A stretch of DNA of 64,000 nt from Akebia trifoliata (Eukaryota; Streptophyta; Magnoliopsida; Ranunculales; Lardizabalaceae): the NCBI GenBank assembly GCA_017979445.1, contig CM030708.1, forward strand, positions 32,988,721 to 33,052,720. Reading direction: 5' to 3'. The notes beneath the pieces were generated by a model that saw only the letters and a list, made by a program, of their open reading frames with translations, ran no database searches and was not told where the DNA came from. A program made the position numbers and the translations under genes. Below are positions 22,359 to 34,600 of this stretch, in pieces; within the stretch, counting starts at the first letter, position 1; each line of letters starts with the position of its first letter.

Positions 22359-22419
22359 TATAAATTATCTATGAAACTCACTTTGTTAAGACGTCAGTTA
22401 AAAACAGAGCTGCTGTTGC

Positions 22420-23880
22420 CACACCAGCTTTTACTAATGCCACACCAATTCCTACGTAAATCCCACAAAATTGCAGACAGTTAGTGTGGTGATAAGGTCC
22501 CAATAACTTGACTTTGGGACCGTAATTTATCGGATTCTATCACATTATAAATGCTAGTTCCTTTAAATAATTATAAAATTAAATTATTTATCCAAATTAA
22601 TAGAGCTAATGAGATTTTATTGTTAATTGTAGATAAATAAAGCGTACGTGGAAGTTATCAAATCGCGAAACAATTACGGTTACAATACGCGGGCCGAAAG
22701 GAAGTTTCCAGAAAAATCTCGATCGATTTGGGCGTCACGTCACCGCGCCGCGGCTAGCCAAGACCGCGCCGCAGTCATTTCGAGGAATTTGTCTTCGAGA
22801 TTTTTACAGAAGCTTCGGTGGTTGTAACTAATTGGGTCATTCGAATTGAATTATCCGTCAAATCACCCCGATTACCCGAATAAGAACATTATAAATTTGA
22901 GGGTTGATTTCAAAGAAGGGGTCCCCTCTTGGGTCCCTCTTAGGCTCTTCTCTTCTATAATTTTCTTTAGTTTCTTCTTTTAATTCTCTGTAATTTTTTC
23001 TTTGGGTGAGATCTTGAGTGTAGTGAGAACATCAAGATGAACCATTCATTGTTTGTGTAATTGTTGGGAGAGCTATAAAAGAAGAATTTCGGATCGATCA
23101 TCATCTTCATCTTCTTCACCTATTCTCTCTTTTCTCTTTTATTATTTTTCTGCAATTACAATGCTTGCAATGATTGGCTAAATTCTCATTAGAGAAGTTA
23201 AGGAAGCCATAGCAAATTAATCCCTCTAGCGTAGATTTAAATTCTTGCTTTGCTTACATGTTTTAATTCTGAAAATTCTATTCTGATTAAGGTAATCCAA
23301 CTTATAATTCTGATCAAACTTAGATAGCCATTACTTAGATAAGTTCAAGAATGGCTATGCTATGTGAAAAAATCAGAAGATAAGTTGGGCAATCTCAATC
23401 ATACTAGTGTTTTCATGAATATCCTTTGATTACTCTTAAGAATTTAATTGTTCCACCGTCCGATCCATGAGCAATGACTTGCTCCATGGATTGAGTTATA
23501 TTCCGAATTTATCTACATTATGGATTAATTGCAAAGGTTTGATTAACTTCTCTAATCTCTCTCTCTTAGATTTTCAATCTTTCTTTTCTGTTTTTAATTT
23601 CAATTGCAAGTAATTTTCATTTCATTTGTGCAACAAATCAATTTTGTTTTTAAGAAAAATCTGTTGTTAATTCTGTTTTGGCCTTTTTATCCGAATGAGA
23701 TTTTGAATCCAAACTGTCCCTGTAGAACGAATTCGACTTACCAAAGTCCATCTCTTAAATCTCTATCTTTGCATCTTTATAGCAAGCTTTACAATCGATC
23801 ATGTGGGCGTTAGTAAAAGTTAATGTGGCAATAGTAACTCTCTTGAAAAAAAGATGAGCAGACGTTCATGAATTTGGGAG
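22420..23880 (+). other. Possible retroelement or LTR-like remnant upstream of hydrolase copy 1
   Basis: This block is locally GC-richer (GTCACCGCGCCGCGGCTAGC at about 22737-22756) than its surroundings. It has a TATAAATTTGAGGG motif near 22890, a pyrimidine-rich stretch after it, and a CCCTGTAGAACGAATTCGAC motif near 23718. Similar wording is seen in LTRs and leaders of plant Ty3/Gypsy elements. I found no matching second LTR, primer-binding site or coding domain, so the assignment is tentative. No gene was seen. Confidence 0.3.
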
Positions 23881-23891
23881 GCCACCAATCT

Positions 23892-23899
23892 CCACGTGG
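23892..23899 (+). promoter_or_regulatory. G-box upstream of hydrolase copy 1
   Basis: CCACGTGG, followed by CAA, lies 172 bp before the ATG at 24072. The same box sits in similar context before copies 2 and 3. G-boxes bind plant bZIP and bHLH factors (ABA, light or stress signalling). Confidence 0.55.
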
Positions 23900-24071
23900 C
23901 AAGTTAAGTACAGCTAATAGATGGTATGTTTTGTCTCCGCTGGAAGCCCAAACTCCATATTTTCCAGAGTCTTTGGAACCCTCCCTGAGCACAAACATCT
24001 TGGATTTCTCAAATCTATTTTTCTTGTGTCATCGAAGTGTTCTCTTACTGTTTGATTGGAAGAGAGAAGAG

Positions 24072-27000
24072 ATGTCAGGCCCCCAGTGCTGTGAGAACCC
24101 ACCAACGCTTAGCTCAAGCTCTGGAGGTGGTTCTATTGAGGAGATTGGAGGTCTCAAGTCCTATGTTACTGGATCCACTGATTCTAAGCTTGGAATTATT
24201 CTCGTTTCTGACGTTTTTGGTGACTACCCACTTAAATTTTCTTCTTTTAATCTATGATATTTTGGTTTTAATCTCAACTTTTCCATGTTTTGTAAAGTGG
24301 GTCTTGCTTGTTTTGTAATCTGTAATGTTGGGTTTTGAGAAATATTGATTGGGTTCTTTTAAATTTTAATAAATATGTGTTCCCACATTTTGATTGTAAT
24401 TGAATTTGTCTCCCAAGGAAGGTTTTATGATAATAATGTACTCATCAATCATCATCAGCACTATTAATTACCACCATAACCTTAGATGTATTTTCTCGTA
24501 TCTAGGGGAAAAGCATCCATGGTTCTGTGGACACCTCCACATGAGCACAGTGTCAAACGCAATGTCGTGGGAAGTATCTTTAGCACTATTCAAAAAATAT
24601 ATTTATTCTAGAATGGGTACAGTTGAGATGAGGATGTTGTTGGGTCTCCTCATCATGCACACCTTTAGTAAATAATATCTTTAGTAAGGCATGTTCCTTT
24701 ATATATTTTCTGACTACTTCAATCCATGTCATTTTCAGCGCTCTTCCTCTTATTGTTTTAGAACTCTCGACTTCCACCAAACCACTCCTCACTAGTGTTG
24801 TTATTGGTCTTCTTTGCATATGTCCGCACCATCTCAACAGACTTTATCTTATTGCATTTATTATATTGGAGCTACAACTAGAATTTTCGAATATACTCAT
24901 TTATTATTTTATAATCCCCATTTCACCACTCTTACCAAAGCCATCTATCTCTCTACGTACAAACACATGCTAAAAAAAGAATACGGGTAATTTTATTGTT
25001 ATTTTGAGGCATTTTATAATTTGATAATATTTGGTTCTAATGTTTTCGGGAAATCTAATGACTAAGATTTACTTAGGATTTAGGGGCTTAGCATGTAAAC
25101 CTTTCATAGCAAAAGGATTACGTTTTCTTTTGGGGAATGGTGGTGGTCTCTAAGCATTGTGTATCTCCATTATGCAACAATCTCAAGTCAGTGACATTGG
25201 TCCTCGATTGAGTTGTCTCACAACATCACCACCACCATCTATTTCTATACAAACCACATTTTTATCCATCGTCGCCCTTACTTTCTGTCTTTTTAACTTC
25301 CATGGTGAAACAAAGACCAAAAAAGGCACCTTGAAACAAAGTGCTTTGGCACAATCTAAAAATTTTAAAGAAAGGCAGACATTAATGTGGATACGAAAAG
25401 ATAGAAAGATCATGCCATAACAGAAGATATGGTGAAATAAGATTCATCATGCCGACCCCAATATTTGGGATGAGGTGTAGATGATGATGATGATATTTAA
25501 CTTGTTTCATTTCTCATATTTTGCGAGGTTTTAATGTATTTATGTGCCTTTTTTATGAGTATTGGTTATGTTTGGGTTGTCTGTGCTTAATATGACATAT
25601 TGGGTTGTCAAAACTGTAATATAGTTCATTTGTAATTTTGTGAATTTTTATTCTGTAAAAATTATATTCACTTTTTAAAGATGAATATTTGTTTTGATAG
25701 AAAATTGGATTGGAAATTGATTTTGATTCAGGGAAAAAATTGTTTTAGGAAACACATTATTATCAATGTTGGCTTTTGGGATACAAGCGTGGGTTATATA
25801 CACATACATTAGTTAGTAACTTTGTTTTATTATTTTCGTCGCTCTGATCTTGATCCTACACAAATAACCTATCTTTTGTAGGATATGAAGCACCAAATTT
25901 GAGGTATGTCAAATTCTCAACTCTGCTCTTAGAACTAATTGGTAGTATTTTCATGGTCAGTAACATGACCATACTACTTGGATTTCTCATACCGTTCCTT
26001 TTTTTGTTTGTTGGTTGGTTGGTTGCACTTCAGTCCATTATTAGCAGTCTTTTGTTCACACATCTTCATTGTGAATCTATGTAGAAGGTTCTTAATTTTG
26101 AATTTAACGGTGTGAGCATACACAGAATAGCTCATAATGATTGTCGGAAGTTTACTTCCACAATGTGAAAAAAGCCCAAATTTGACGGACCAAGAGGTCC
26201 AATTGGCGTCAATTTTTTTTTCTCAACAGGCCGAAACTGTCAAATTAATGAAGGATGAGAGAAATTCGAAAGCTCTAAGTCGTCAAATCTGGGAACATCA
26301 AGAATTTCGACGGTCCTAGACCATCAAAATTCAGTTTCTAAAATTCATGGGCCTTGTTCTGTCAAATTTTTATGTCGAATTTTCCAGTTTTCACGTGGTG
26401 TTCATTCTTATCTAAGTGTAGATATTTCTCCAAGTTGGTGGTTTAATGCCTAAAAAACATGAACTTGTCCTTTATATTCTTGGCTTTGTGTTTCAATAAC
26501 TGAAAGTTTTGGGAAGAGGGGGAAAAACTGAAATTGATGATAAGAATTGAATTGAGATCCCTTCTTTATCCAATAGAGTCCCTGCCCTGATTTCTAAAAC
26601 TTCACACAAATTCAAAAATCCGGTTTAGAAGAATCTATATGTATGTTGGAGGTCTCCTTGTCGTCCTTTTTTGATACATAAATTGTCCTTTTTCAACCGA
26701 AAAGGTATTTATCATTCAATCAGGAAACAATGAACTTTACCCAAAGCACAAGTCCCCGCAGAGACACATGAGGAGACATGTGACATTTCCATAAAATGAG
26801 GAGTCACCAAAAGAAGTAAATTTGTTATATTGTTGTAAACTAATACCTACCACATTGTTTCTTAAAAAGGAAGTTGGCAGACAAATTTGCTGCTGCTGGA
26901 TTCTACGTGGTGGTCCCCGACTTTCTTTACGGGGATCCATATGCGTATGAAAATGCCGATATGCTTGGAGTATGGATAAAATCTCATGGACCGGTTGGTT

Positions 27001-28056
27001 TCTGACCGAAATGATGAACACTAGATTGGATTTATTGTGAGAATTTTATACAATCTGAAGTCTTGGAATTACTCTTGTAGGACAACGCTGCTGAAGATGG
27101 CAAACCACTTATTGCTGCTATAAACCGTAAAGGCATAATTGCAATTGGTGCTGCGGGCTTTTGCTGGGGTGGTAAGATTTCTCTCTCTTTGATTTCATCC
27201 GGAATAGCTCCATAGTTTGGAATATTTACCGCTCTACTACTAGACCTGACTAAGATATGACATTTTCAATTGTTCCCAGCCAAGGTAGTCGCACAACTAG
27301 CCAAGTCCAATGACATCAAGGCTGCGGTGATGCTACATCCTACATATGTCACTGTTGATGATATCAAGGGTATGGATATTTCTCTCTGGATTCCAGCCAA
27401 TATATAGCTGAATAAACTCCTTCAAGGAGTACCAAGAATTCGGCTTCATTATTAGAAACCATCCCCAAAAATTTTAATGAAGCTTTTACCATTTTTTCCA
27501 TTTAAATCTCTAGCAATACATCCACAACAGCCAGCACCTGGAATTCCAATGCTTGCACCATCAAAGTTTAGCTTCACATTTACCCTTTTGTCTGTTTTGT
27601 TGGCGGCTACAAAGATCTTATTATGTTCTTGCCTTGTTATATTCATTGCTGAGTCGGTTATGAGTTAATGGTTAAGATCTATTGAAAAATGATTAGGCAC
27701 ATATTTTGCAGAGGTCAAGGTCCACCTTGCTATATTGGGCGCTGAGTTCGACAAATATGGTCCACCAGAACTCGTGAAACAGTTTGGAGAAATTTTATCC
27801 GCCAAACCCGAGGTGAGAGACTTAAAATTTTGGTGGTTAGTCTTTGTATGTACCCTTGTTACTTGATTAATATTGGTGTATACCTATCATTTAAGGGGGT
27901 GCTGGTATCCTACAGGTTGATAGCTATGTGAAGATATTTTCCGGGGTTGCACATGGATGGACTGTGCGATACAATCTTGACGATGAAGCAGCTGTGAAGT
28001 CTGCTGAAGAGTCCCATCAGAACATGCTTGATTGGTTCATCAAGTATGTCAAGTAA
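24072..28056 (+). CDS. Dienelactone hydrolase family protein, tandem copy 1
   Basis: Seven exons: 24072-24219, 25882-25903, 26870-26993, 27081-27171, 27280-27369, 27712-27812 and 27916-28056. Phases agree; 238 residues, normal for the family. The alpha/beta-hydrolase core shows [32 protein letters not shown], the nucleophile elbow GAAGFCWG (Cys126), LAILGAEFD (Asp172) and [10 protein letters not shown] (His205), the Cys-Asp-His triad of dienelactone hydrolases. Plant members are often called endo-1,3;1,4-beta-D-glucanase after a maize protein, but the fold and triad indicate a small-ester or lactone hydrolase. No signal peptide is seen, so it is probably cytosolic. It is first of five same-direction paralogues with identical exon layout. 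Intron 1 carries LINE remnants. Copy-specific changes include Phe171 in the Asp loop. Confidence 0.9.
24690..24837 (-). mobile_element. LINE reverse-transcriptase C-terminal fragment
   Basis: The minus strand reads RWCGHMQRRPITTLVRSGL followed by GRALKMTWIEVVRKYIKEHA. This matches the C-terminal 'RWFGHVQRRPxxAPVRR ... GRGRPKxTWxExVxxD' segment common in plant LINE remnants. It lies in intron 1 of hydrolase copy 1 and was not seen in the other copies. It is only a fragment. Confidence 0.65.
25290..25495 (+). mobile_element. LINE 3'-tail fossil in intron 1 (copy 1)
   Basis: Plus strand has ATGCCGACCCCAATATTTGG then GATGATGATGATGAT, which resembles the 3' end of plant RTE-type LINEs (GCCGACCCCAATTAGTTGGG followed by short tandem repeats). 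Decayed versions are at the matching intron position of the other four paralogues: about 30770-30905, 37730-37895, 46015-46150 and 55755-55895. Confidence 0.55.
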
Positions 28057-28629
28057 TTGAACATCTCCAAAAAAGTATGCCGAGTCTAATAGTAATTCAG
28101 TATAAATTGTACTAGCTTGACATATTATTATTATCATATTAGTGAGCACAATGGGGGGCTGTGGTAATTGATCTTATAATATTTAGAATGGTTTGAAGAA
28201 GTTTGGGGTTTTCATGCTTTTCAAGCACTTTACATTTAGGGGAAAAGGAGGAAAGTTTGTGTGAAAAATAAGTGACAAGTAACATGTGGTGTGACACACT
28301 TCCATGGGAGTATTTTGTTTCCTTCAAAAATCGTTCTGAATCGATGAATTTGGCAATCTAATAGTGTCGATTGGCAAACATTCGTATTTCTAAAAGGGGT
28401 GATTTGATATCTCATGGTTGTCATCAAAAGCTTATCCTAAAGATTTTGGGTGACTAAACGATTCCTATTTGTTCATTCAATTCTATTCGAAGTCGTGTGT
28501 TTTGTTATTGAAGTGTTCGTATTTATTTTCGATCCAGGTTCCTTTGTCACTTTGATCACTTATTGCCGCTCTAAAATGTAAAGGCATACTTGCATAATCC
28601 GCATATGCTCCACATTTTTTAAAAGAATT

Positions 28630-28800
28630 GTGCTGGAGTGATATTAAAATTGACATCGTTTCACACATTGTTGACATGGAGGTGCGCACAAAACCATATA
28701 TGCTTTTCACTCATATCTCGGTTAAAACATATATGGTACCTTACACACATCCATGACAGTAATGTGTGAAATGATGTCAATTTCAATGTCACTGAAAATT
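28630..28800. mobile_element. Hairpin MITE (TTGACATCRTTTCACACATT family)
   Basis: AAAATTGACATCGTTTCACA on the left pairs with TGTGAAATGATGTCAATTTC on the right. CCATATATGCTTTT and AAACATATATGG continue the stem. It lies in the spacer between copies 1 and 2. Confidence 0.65.
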
Positions 28801-28918
28801 TTGGCTTTGAGATCATCCCAAATAATGGATGTATCGTGTCTGCTAATTAAGTCCTCTGAAATATTTACAAACTTTACTACTAGACCTGATTTAGATTTGA
28901 TACTTTTCTATTCTTGCC

Positions 28919-29030
28919 AGCCAAGATAGTCGCACAACGAGCAAAGTCCGATGATCGATCAATTTCACCTCATTATTGGAAATCGTCCCCAAAATTTTTA
29001 CCCAAGCTTGTACCATTTTTTCTATTTGAA
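28919..29030 (+). pseudogene. Stray fragment of hydrolase exon 5 and intron
   Basis: CCAGCCAAGATAGTCGCACAACGAGCAAAGTCCGATGA-like sequence (28917 onward) matches the acceptor and first part of exon 5 of the hydrolases (AKVVAQLAKSDD), then jumps to sequence like intron 5 of copy 1 (CCCCAAAATTTTTA, CTTGTACCATTTTTTCTATT). Sequence before it (28795-28916) resembles intron 4. It is a relic of a lost or partial extra copy. Confidence 0.6.
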
Positions 29031-29120
29031 TCTCTAGTAATATTAAAAAAAAAAAAAAAAGTCTATTTGATTAGGGGTTGCTATTTGTACAAATTAATAT
29101 AAAAAAATTAAATAGTTCAT

Positions 29121-29427
29121 GAGAGCTTCTATTGGCACTCCAACTTTTATTTATTATACCCCAATTCAAAATAAATGAAATAACTTTATGATTGAGAATA
29201 AGTAAAAGTTAAGGTGCAAATAATATCTCTCTTTTTTTCTTATTGATTTTTTTTTTAGGTTTAGGATTTTATATGAACCTAATCCTAATTGTAAATAATT
29301 ATTGAAATTGTTTGAATAAGTATTATAATGTTGATTAATAACTCGAGCCAAATCTTTTTAATGTTAAGAAATGGTTTAAGAAATTGGAGTGTAATAAGTA
29401 AAAGTTGGGTGCCAATAGCAGATCTCT
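29121..29427. mobile_element. Inverted-repeat element (TTGGCACYCCAACTTTTA family)
   Basis: The left end CTATTGGCACTCCAACTTTT and the right end AAAAGTTGGGTGCCAATAG are inverse. A shorter hairpin relative is at 34492-34600. A second motif, AAAAGTTAAGGTGCAAATA, inside this element (29197-29225) recurs near 18706 and 23815, so another repeat may be nested. Confidence 0.6.
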
Positions 29428-29574
29428 AGTTTATTAATGTGTTTGGTGTAATCTCTTTCGTTTTCGTCCATGGGTTGACGGCTCAAATGTTTAATCCATC
29501 GTATTTTGACTTTGACTAAAATATGCTAAAATATTACAGTTTCAGACCATCCCCAAGTAATTGCGTTAGTAGTG

Positions 29575-30010
29575 ATGTAATCGTTATTAAAAAAATAAAA
29601 AAAGAGAGAGAGAAATATTTTTCTTACTAACATAGTAAGATTTTAATCCTTACTAACAGTTGCTTTGCTTAAATAGATTACCACAATAGCAATCCAACAC
29701 CACAAACCCCTAGATTTCACGGAAAATCTCAGATCCCAAAAATAAAAATCTATTTTTTAGGACTTGATCGAAGGTTTTGAAAATTGACAGCTATTGAACT
29801 TCCACGTAACTCTTAAATTTAAAATTAAAATACAACGGTGAAAAATAGGTTTTTTCAAAAATATTTTCTTTCAAATTTCATAAAACTTTGTCCTCTACGA
29901 CGTTAAAGCATTGGATCGCGTTTTTGGATGCCACAAAGTGAGCCGAAGGACCCTTAGTAAGGGTGAAATCCTTACTAACTTTGTAAGTCTAGTTGGACTA
30001 AAGAAAATTA
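29575..30010. repeat. Dispersed repeat (CCTTAGTAAGG family), copy A
   Basis: It contains CCTAGATTTCACGGAAAAT, AAATTTAAAATTAAAAT, GCATTGGATCG and CCCTTAGTAAGGGTGAAATC. Related copies lie at about 44290-44600, 53540-53820 and 60775-61045. Ends rich in TTAGTAAGG / CCTTACTAA suggest a DNA transposon family. No coding capacity. Confidence 0.55.
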
Positions 30011-30225
30011 ATAACGTCATACGTGACATCATTATTTGAGAGGAAAACTTATCTGTTTGTTGTTCATGAATACCTCTCTAGAGTGTTTGTGTTTGATTTG
30101 TGCCAGTCTGCCTGATGCACACTTTTGGCCTCTTTATCTCGTTATGGCTTGGAACTTGGAAGTGGTAGGTTAAAGTATACAGAGAAGAACAGTCATCATC
30201 AGATATTAGTGGGCCCAATAATGCT

Positions 30226-30233
30226 CCACGTGG
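30226..30233 (+). promoter_or_regulatory. G-box upstream of hydrolase copy 2
   Basis: GCTCCACGTGGCAAT context, 160 bp before the ATG at 30394, followed by GGTAACCAACACCCAAGAAC. The block is closely matched before copy 3. Confidence 0.6.
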
Positions 30234-30393
30234 CAATATAAGGGTAACCAACACCCAAGAACAGGTATGTGTGAGTTTTGATAGAAGACACTTGTTTGAT
30301 ATCTTCTCTACCATAAATTAAAATCCTACACTTTCACGTGTTCGTGTGATCAAAGTGTTCTGTTGTTAACTGTTTGATTGGTAGAGAGAAGAG

Positions 30394-33300
30394 ATGTCAG
30401 GCCCTCAGTGCTGTGAGAATCCACCAACGCTTAGTTCAAGCTATGGAGGTGGTTGTGTTCAGGAGTTTGGAGGCCTCAAGACCTATATAACTGGCTACCC
30501 TGACTCCAAACTTGGAATTCTTCTCGTTTCGGACATTTTTGGTAACTACCCACCACTTTGATTTTCTTCTTTTAATTTCTCTCATAATTTTGTTACAATC
30601 TCACCAACATAAATCCTATTTTGCCATTTATTAGGGTGAACAATATCTTTAATTAGTACTTAATGTTACTTTGTAAGTGAGTCGTGATCCAAATAACAAC
30701 ATAGGATGTCAACTTAGACAATAACCACACCATTAAAGAAAGTGCTTTGGTGCAAGTTTAAGGATCTAAAAATATCATCGAAAGACACGAGAAGTGATGG
30801 GTATAAAACAAAGATATACAGACCATGCCATAAGTGAAGATATGGTGAGATAAGATAGATTCATCACACCGACCATAACATGGGACAAGGCATAGATGAT
30901 GATGCTTAGGTTCTCATTTCTCTTATTTTGTGACATTCTAATGTTTTCACGTGCGTTCCTCGAGCAAGAGTTCATCACAATTTTTTATCTTGGGTTGTCA
31001 AAACCATAATGTACCTTCATTTGTGATTTTATAAACTTTACGCTGTAAAAATTATATTCACTTTTAAAAGATGAATACTTGTTTATGAGAAAAAAAAATC
31101 AAAGTTTGAGGATACGCATTAATATCAATACTAGCTTTTGGGATAAGTGATATAAGCACAGGGGATGTATACATGTATTTGTTAATTATTAGCTTTGTTT
31201 TTGTCGTCATTATTTCCGTAACTCTAATCTTGATCTTATACGAAGGACCTATCTTTTGCAGGATATGAAGCACCAAATTTGAGGTATATTGAATTCTCGA
31301 CTCTGCTCTTAATACTAATTGATTATCATTTATCTATAAAAAACGTACGTATTAGTCTTCAATCAGGGAATAATGAACTTCACCAAGAGCAAAGCATAAG
31401 TCCATATACTGACATTCCAACCTCTGTTCCCTTTGATTTGTGTAGGCCATCTGCAAAGAATTTCGATTTATGTGGCGGGTCCTATTATTTAATGTCAATC
31501 ATATGTAGGATGACTTGTATTTTATTGCACTGAGACATCAGTGAAGGGAAGTTGAGTCAAAATTTCCATTTTCTAGTATGTAATGTTTTCGTAGAATGAG
31601 GAGTCACAAAAACAAGTAAATTTCAAGATGTCTTTTTGCTTGCTAGCTTTGCTAATGAAACATCTGTATTCCTAAATTTTTTCCCATATGATGCGATTCT
31701 TCTGTTTTTTTTTTACATGAAAAGTGCCCATTGACTAGTGGGCGGGCCAGGACAAAGATCTTCTAAACCTTTGTTATTGGTTCAAATCTTATTGAAAAAT
31801 GATTTGTTTCAATCCTTTATGAATGATTCAAATACAAGATATTTATAGTTAAGCCTTGTGACCCTCTTATATTCATGGTTCTCCTCTTGATCTCCAACAG
31901 ATTGGTCTTTGGGAGTAGTTGGTTAACATGGTATGAGAGCGCTAGGTTTGTATAAGTCATGGGTTCGATTCTTTCCACCTTTATGGGGTGAGGAGGACTG
32001 TTGAGTGTATATTTTTCTTCACTCTTGGGTGTGTCATACTCCGAGTTAAGCCCCACGATTCTCTTATATTCATAGTTCTTCCCATCTCCAACAAATCGGT
32101 CTTTAGGAGTAGTTAGTTGGCTAACGATATCATGTTGTGAGGTGCTTCTCTTGATGTAATCTTAGTTGTGCCATCTAGAGTAGTGTAGGAGCGAAGAAGC
32201 GGTTGTTGCAAAGCAGTTTATGGATGGCTTTATATGCATTAAAGTGTATACTTTTGGAAACTAATATTTGCCACATTGTTTCTTAAAGGAAGCTTGCAGA
32301 CAAAATTGCAGCTGCTGGATTCTACGTGGTAGTCCCTGACTTTCTTTACGGGGATCCATTTTTATATGAAAATGTTGATAGGCCTTTAGCAGTATGGATA
32401 AGATCTCATGTCCCGGTTGGTTTCTGACCTAAATGACATACATAGGATTGGATTTATTTGGGGAATTTTATACAATCTGAAGCCTTGGAATCATTCTTGT
32501 AGGAAAAAGTCGCCGAAGATGCCAAATCGGTTATTGATGCTCTAAAAAATAATGGCACATGTGCAATTGGTGCCGCTGGCTTTTGTTGGGGTGGTAAGAT
32601 TTCTTTCTCCTTAATTTCGTCCGGAGAAACTCCACGATTTTTGAAAGATTTGACATGTTTGATTCTTCTCAGCCAAGGTAATCACACAGCTAGCAAAATC
32701 CGATGAGTACATCAAGGCTGCAGTGATGCTACATCCTTCATTTGTCACCGTTGATGATATCAAGGGTATATATGAATATTTTTCTAATGTTTTTGCCTCA
32801 TTTGGTGATGTTAAGGATTTACTAGGCTGAAAATTTATCGGCTCAATCCATTATGGTGTCAATATCAATGTTTGGCAGCAACAAGACTAATATTTCAAGA
32901 GAAATTAATGCAAGCAAGGCCCAATAAGATATTGCACCTTTCTCCCCACTGAAAGACAACAAAAATGGCAATCTTTATTTCTTTTTATGTTTTTTTCGCT
33001 CTCGTTTTTCTCTCTTATCCGAATTTTTCTTTTTCTATCTATACCAAGAATTGATAAGGTGAGTGGGTCATGGAAGGGAGTAGAGGTGGTGATGAAAAAC
33101 TTGAAGTTTGAGTGGTAATTGAGGTGAATTTAGAAGATCTATCATCTCAATTTTGCTAATAAACATACTTCCAAGTCCAACAACATAACATTTACTCTTT
33201 GGCTGTTTTGTTGGTCACAAAGATTTTTATTATGTTCTTTGCTTCTTAGCACCTGTTGAGTTGGTTATGAGTCAAGAGTTAAAGATCTATTGAAAAATGA

Positions 33301-33722
33301 TTAATTGGGCATACATTTTGCAGAGGTTCAGGTCCACCTTGCTGTATTAAGTGCTGAGATCGATAAGTATTCTCCACCAGAACTTGTGAAACAGTTTGAG
33401 GAGATTTTATCTGCCAAACCAGAGGTGAGAGACTCAGAATTTTGATGGTTTTTCTTGGTATCTACTCTCGTAATTTGATTATTGGTGCATACTTAACATC
33501 CTTTCTAGGCATTGACATTAGTTCGTATTTAATGTGTTATAATAATTTCATCAATTGTAACATAAGCTCTAAATTTTGTAGGTTGATAGCTATGTGAAGA
33601 TATTTCCTGGGGTCACACATGGATGGACTGTGCGATACAATCTTGACGATGAAGCAGCTGTGAAGTCTGCTGAAGAGTCCCATGGGAACATGCTGGATTG
33701 GTTCACTAAGTATGTCAAGTAA
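30394..33722 (+). CDS. Dienelactone hydrolase family protein, tandem copy 2
   Basis: Exons 30394-30541, 31262-31283, 32289-32415, 32503-32593, 32673-32765, 33324-33424 and 33582-33722; phases agree; 240 residues. Triad intact: GAAGFCWG (Cys127), VLSAEID (Asp174) and GVTHGWTVRY (His207). Relative to copy 1 it has one extra residue in exon 3 and one in exon 5 (SDEYIKAA against SNDIKAA). The N-terminal region reads [16 protein letters not shown] with a Tyr-Gly-Gly-Gly-Cys variant. Exon 7 is nearly identical to that of copy 1 (ETHG to ESHQ-type changes only), whereas copies 3-5 differ more, which places copies 1 and 2 closest in this part. Likely a soluble, cytosolic hydrolase of unknown natural substrate. 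Confidence 0.9.
31850..32115. repeat. Partial tandem repeat in intron 2 of copy 2
   Basis: TTATATTCATGGTTCTCCTC and ATTGGTCTTTGGGAGTAGTT at about 31868-31922 recur as TTATATTCATAGTTCTTCCC and ATCGGTCTTTAGGAGTAGTT at about 32066-32115. The unit between holds ATGGTATGAGAGCG and GGGTTCGATTC, which look like the box A and box B of a tRNA-derived repeat. Not a tRNA gene. Confidence 0.45.
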
Positions 33723-34237
33723 TCGAATATCTCCGAAAAAGTATGCCGAGTCTAGTAGTAATTCAATATAAATTGTATTAGCTTGACATAGTATTAATAT
33801 CATATTAGTGAGCACAATGGGACCTTTAATAATTGATCTTACAATCTTTAAAATGGTTCTAAGATGTTTGGGTTTTCATGCCTTCCAAGCACTTACTGCA
33901 TTTAGGGGAAAAGGAAGAATGTTTACGTGACTCATATGTGGTGTGGCGCACTTACATGGGAGAATTTTTCTTCCCTCTGAAAATCGGTAGATGAATTTGG
34001 CAATCTAATAGAGCTGAATGGTGAAATAATATTCATTGCTCTAAGATGCTAATAGTGTTTAAAGGAAAAATATATATCATCGTCGTGATCATCAAAGTCT
34101 TATCTTTCATTTATTCTATTCGGAGTCACGTGTTTTATTATTGAGATTGATAAATTTGGGGGTCCAACTCAGAACCAATTGGCAATGAGTGGAGAGGCCC
34201 AGGAGCTTATAAGAAGAGAGACAAGGCAATTTGTGTC

Positions 34238-34249
34238 CGATGTGGGACT
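34238..34249 (-). promoter_or_regulatory. Second snRNA-type USE match (minus strand)
   Basis: The minus strand reads AGTCCCACATCG, identical to the 12-mer at 9695-9706. CTTATAAGC follows about 25 bp downstream, the Pol III-type USE-TATA spacing. No snRNA body is recognisable after it. It is probably a dispersed promoter-like repeat. Confidence 0.4.
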
Positions 34250-34491
34250 AAACTTAACGAAAATCTTTTGTAGTGAATTTACTTTTATTTCCCTTTGGTT
34301 TTGCAATATTTGGTTATGTAATTTAAAAAAAAAAAAAAAAAACCTAAAGGCCATTCCTTCAAATTGTTTTTGTAATCAAACTTTGTTGAACATGCGTAAA
34401 TGATCTCAATCGTCTTTCTCTAGTTGATAACCTATTGAAGTTACATTGCAATTGCTCGACTCCGTTTAATTCATTATTGGCAAAAATTAGA

Positions 34492-34600
34492 GAGTTGCTA
34501 TTGACACCCCCAACTTTTACTTATTACACCTCGATTAAAAATAAAGAAAATAAGTGAATGGTGTGTAATAAGTAAAAGTTGGGTGTCAATAGAAACTTGC
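34492..34600. mobile_element. Short hairpin MITE
   Basis: TTGCTATTGACACCCCCAAC then TTTTACTTATTACACC pairs with GTGTAATAAGTAAAAGTTGG then GTGTCAATAG. It is an almost perfect stem with a short loop. Same end family as 29121-29427. Confidence 0.75.

Larger units (their letters stand above)
28057..30393. other. Spacer between hydrolase copies 1 and 2
   Basis: No gene seen. It holds the copy 1 3' flank (to about 28450, shared with the other copies), a hairpin MITE, a short degraded stretch at 28917-29030 resembling the exon 5 start and a piece of intron 5 (GCCAAGATAGTCGCACAACG), an inverted-repeat element at 29121-29427, a dispersed repeat at 29575-30010, and the copy 2 promoter. Confidence 0.6.
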
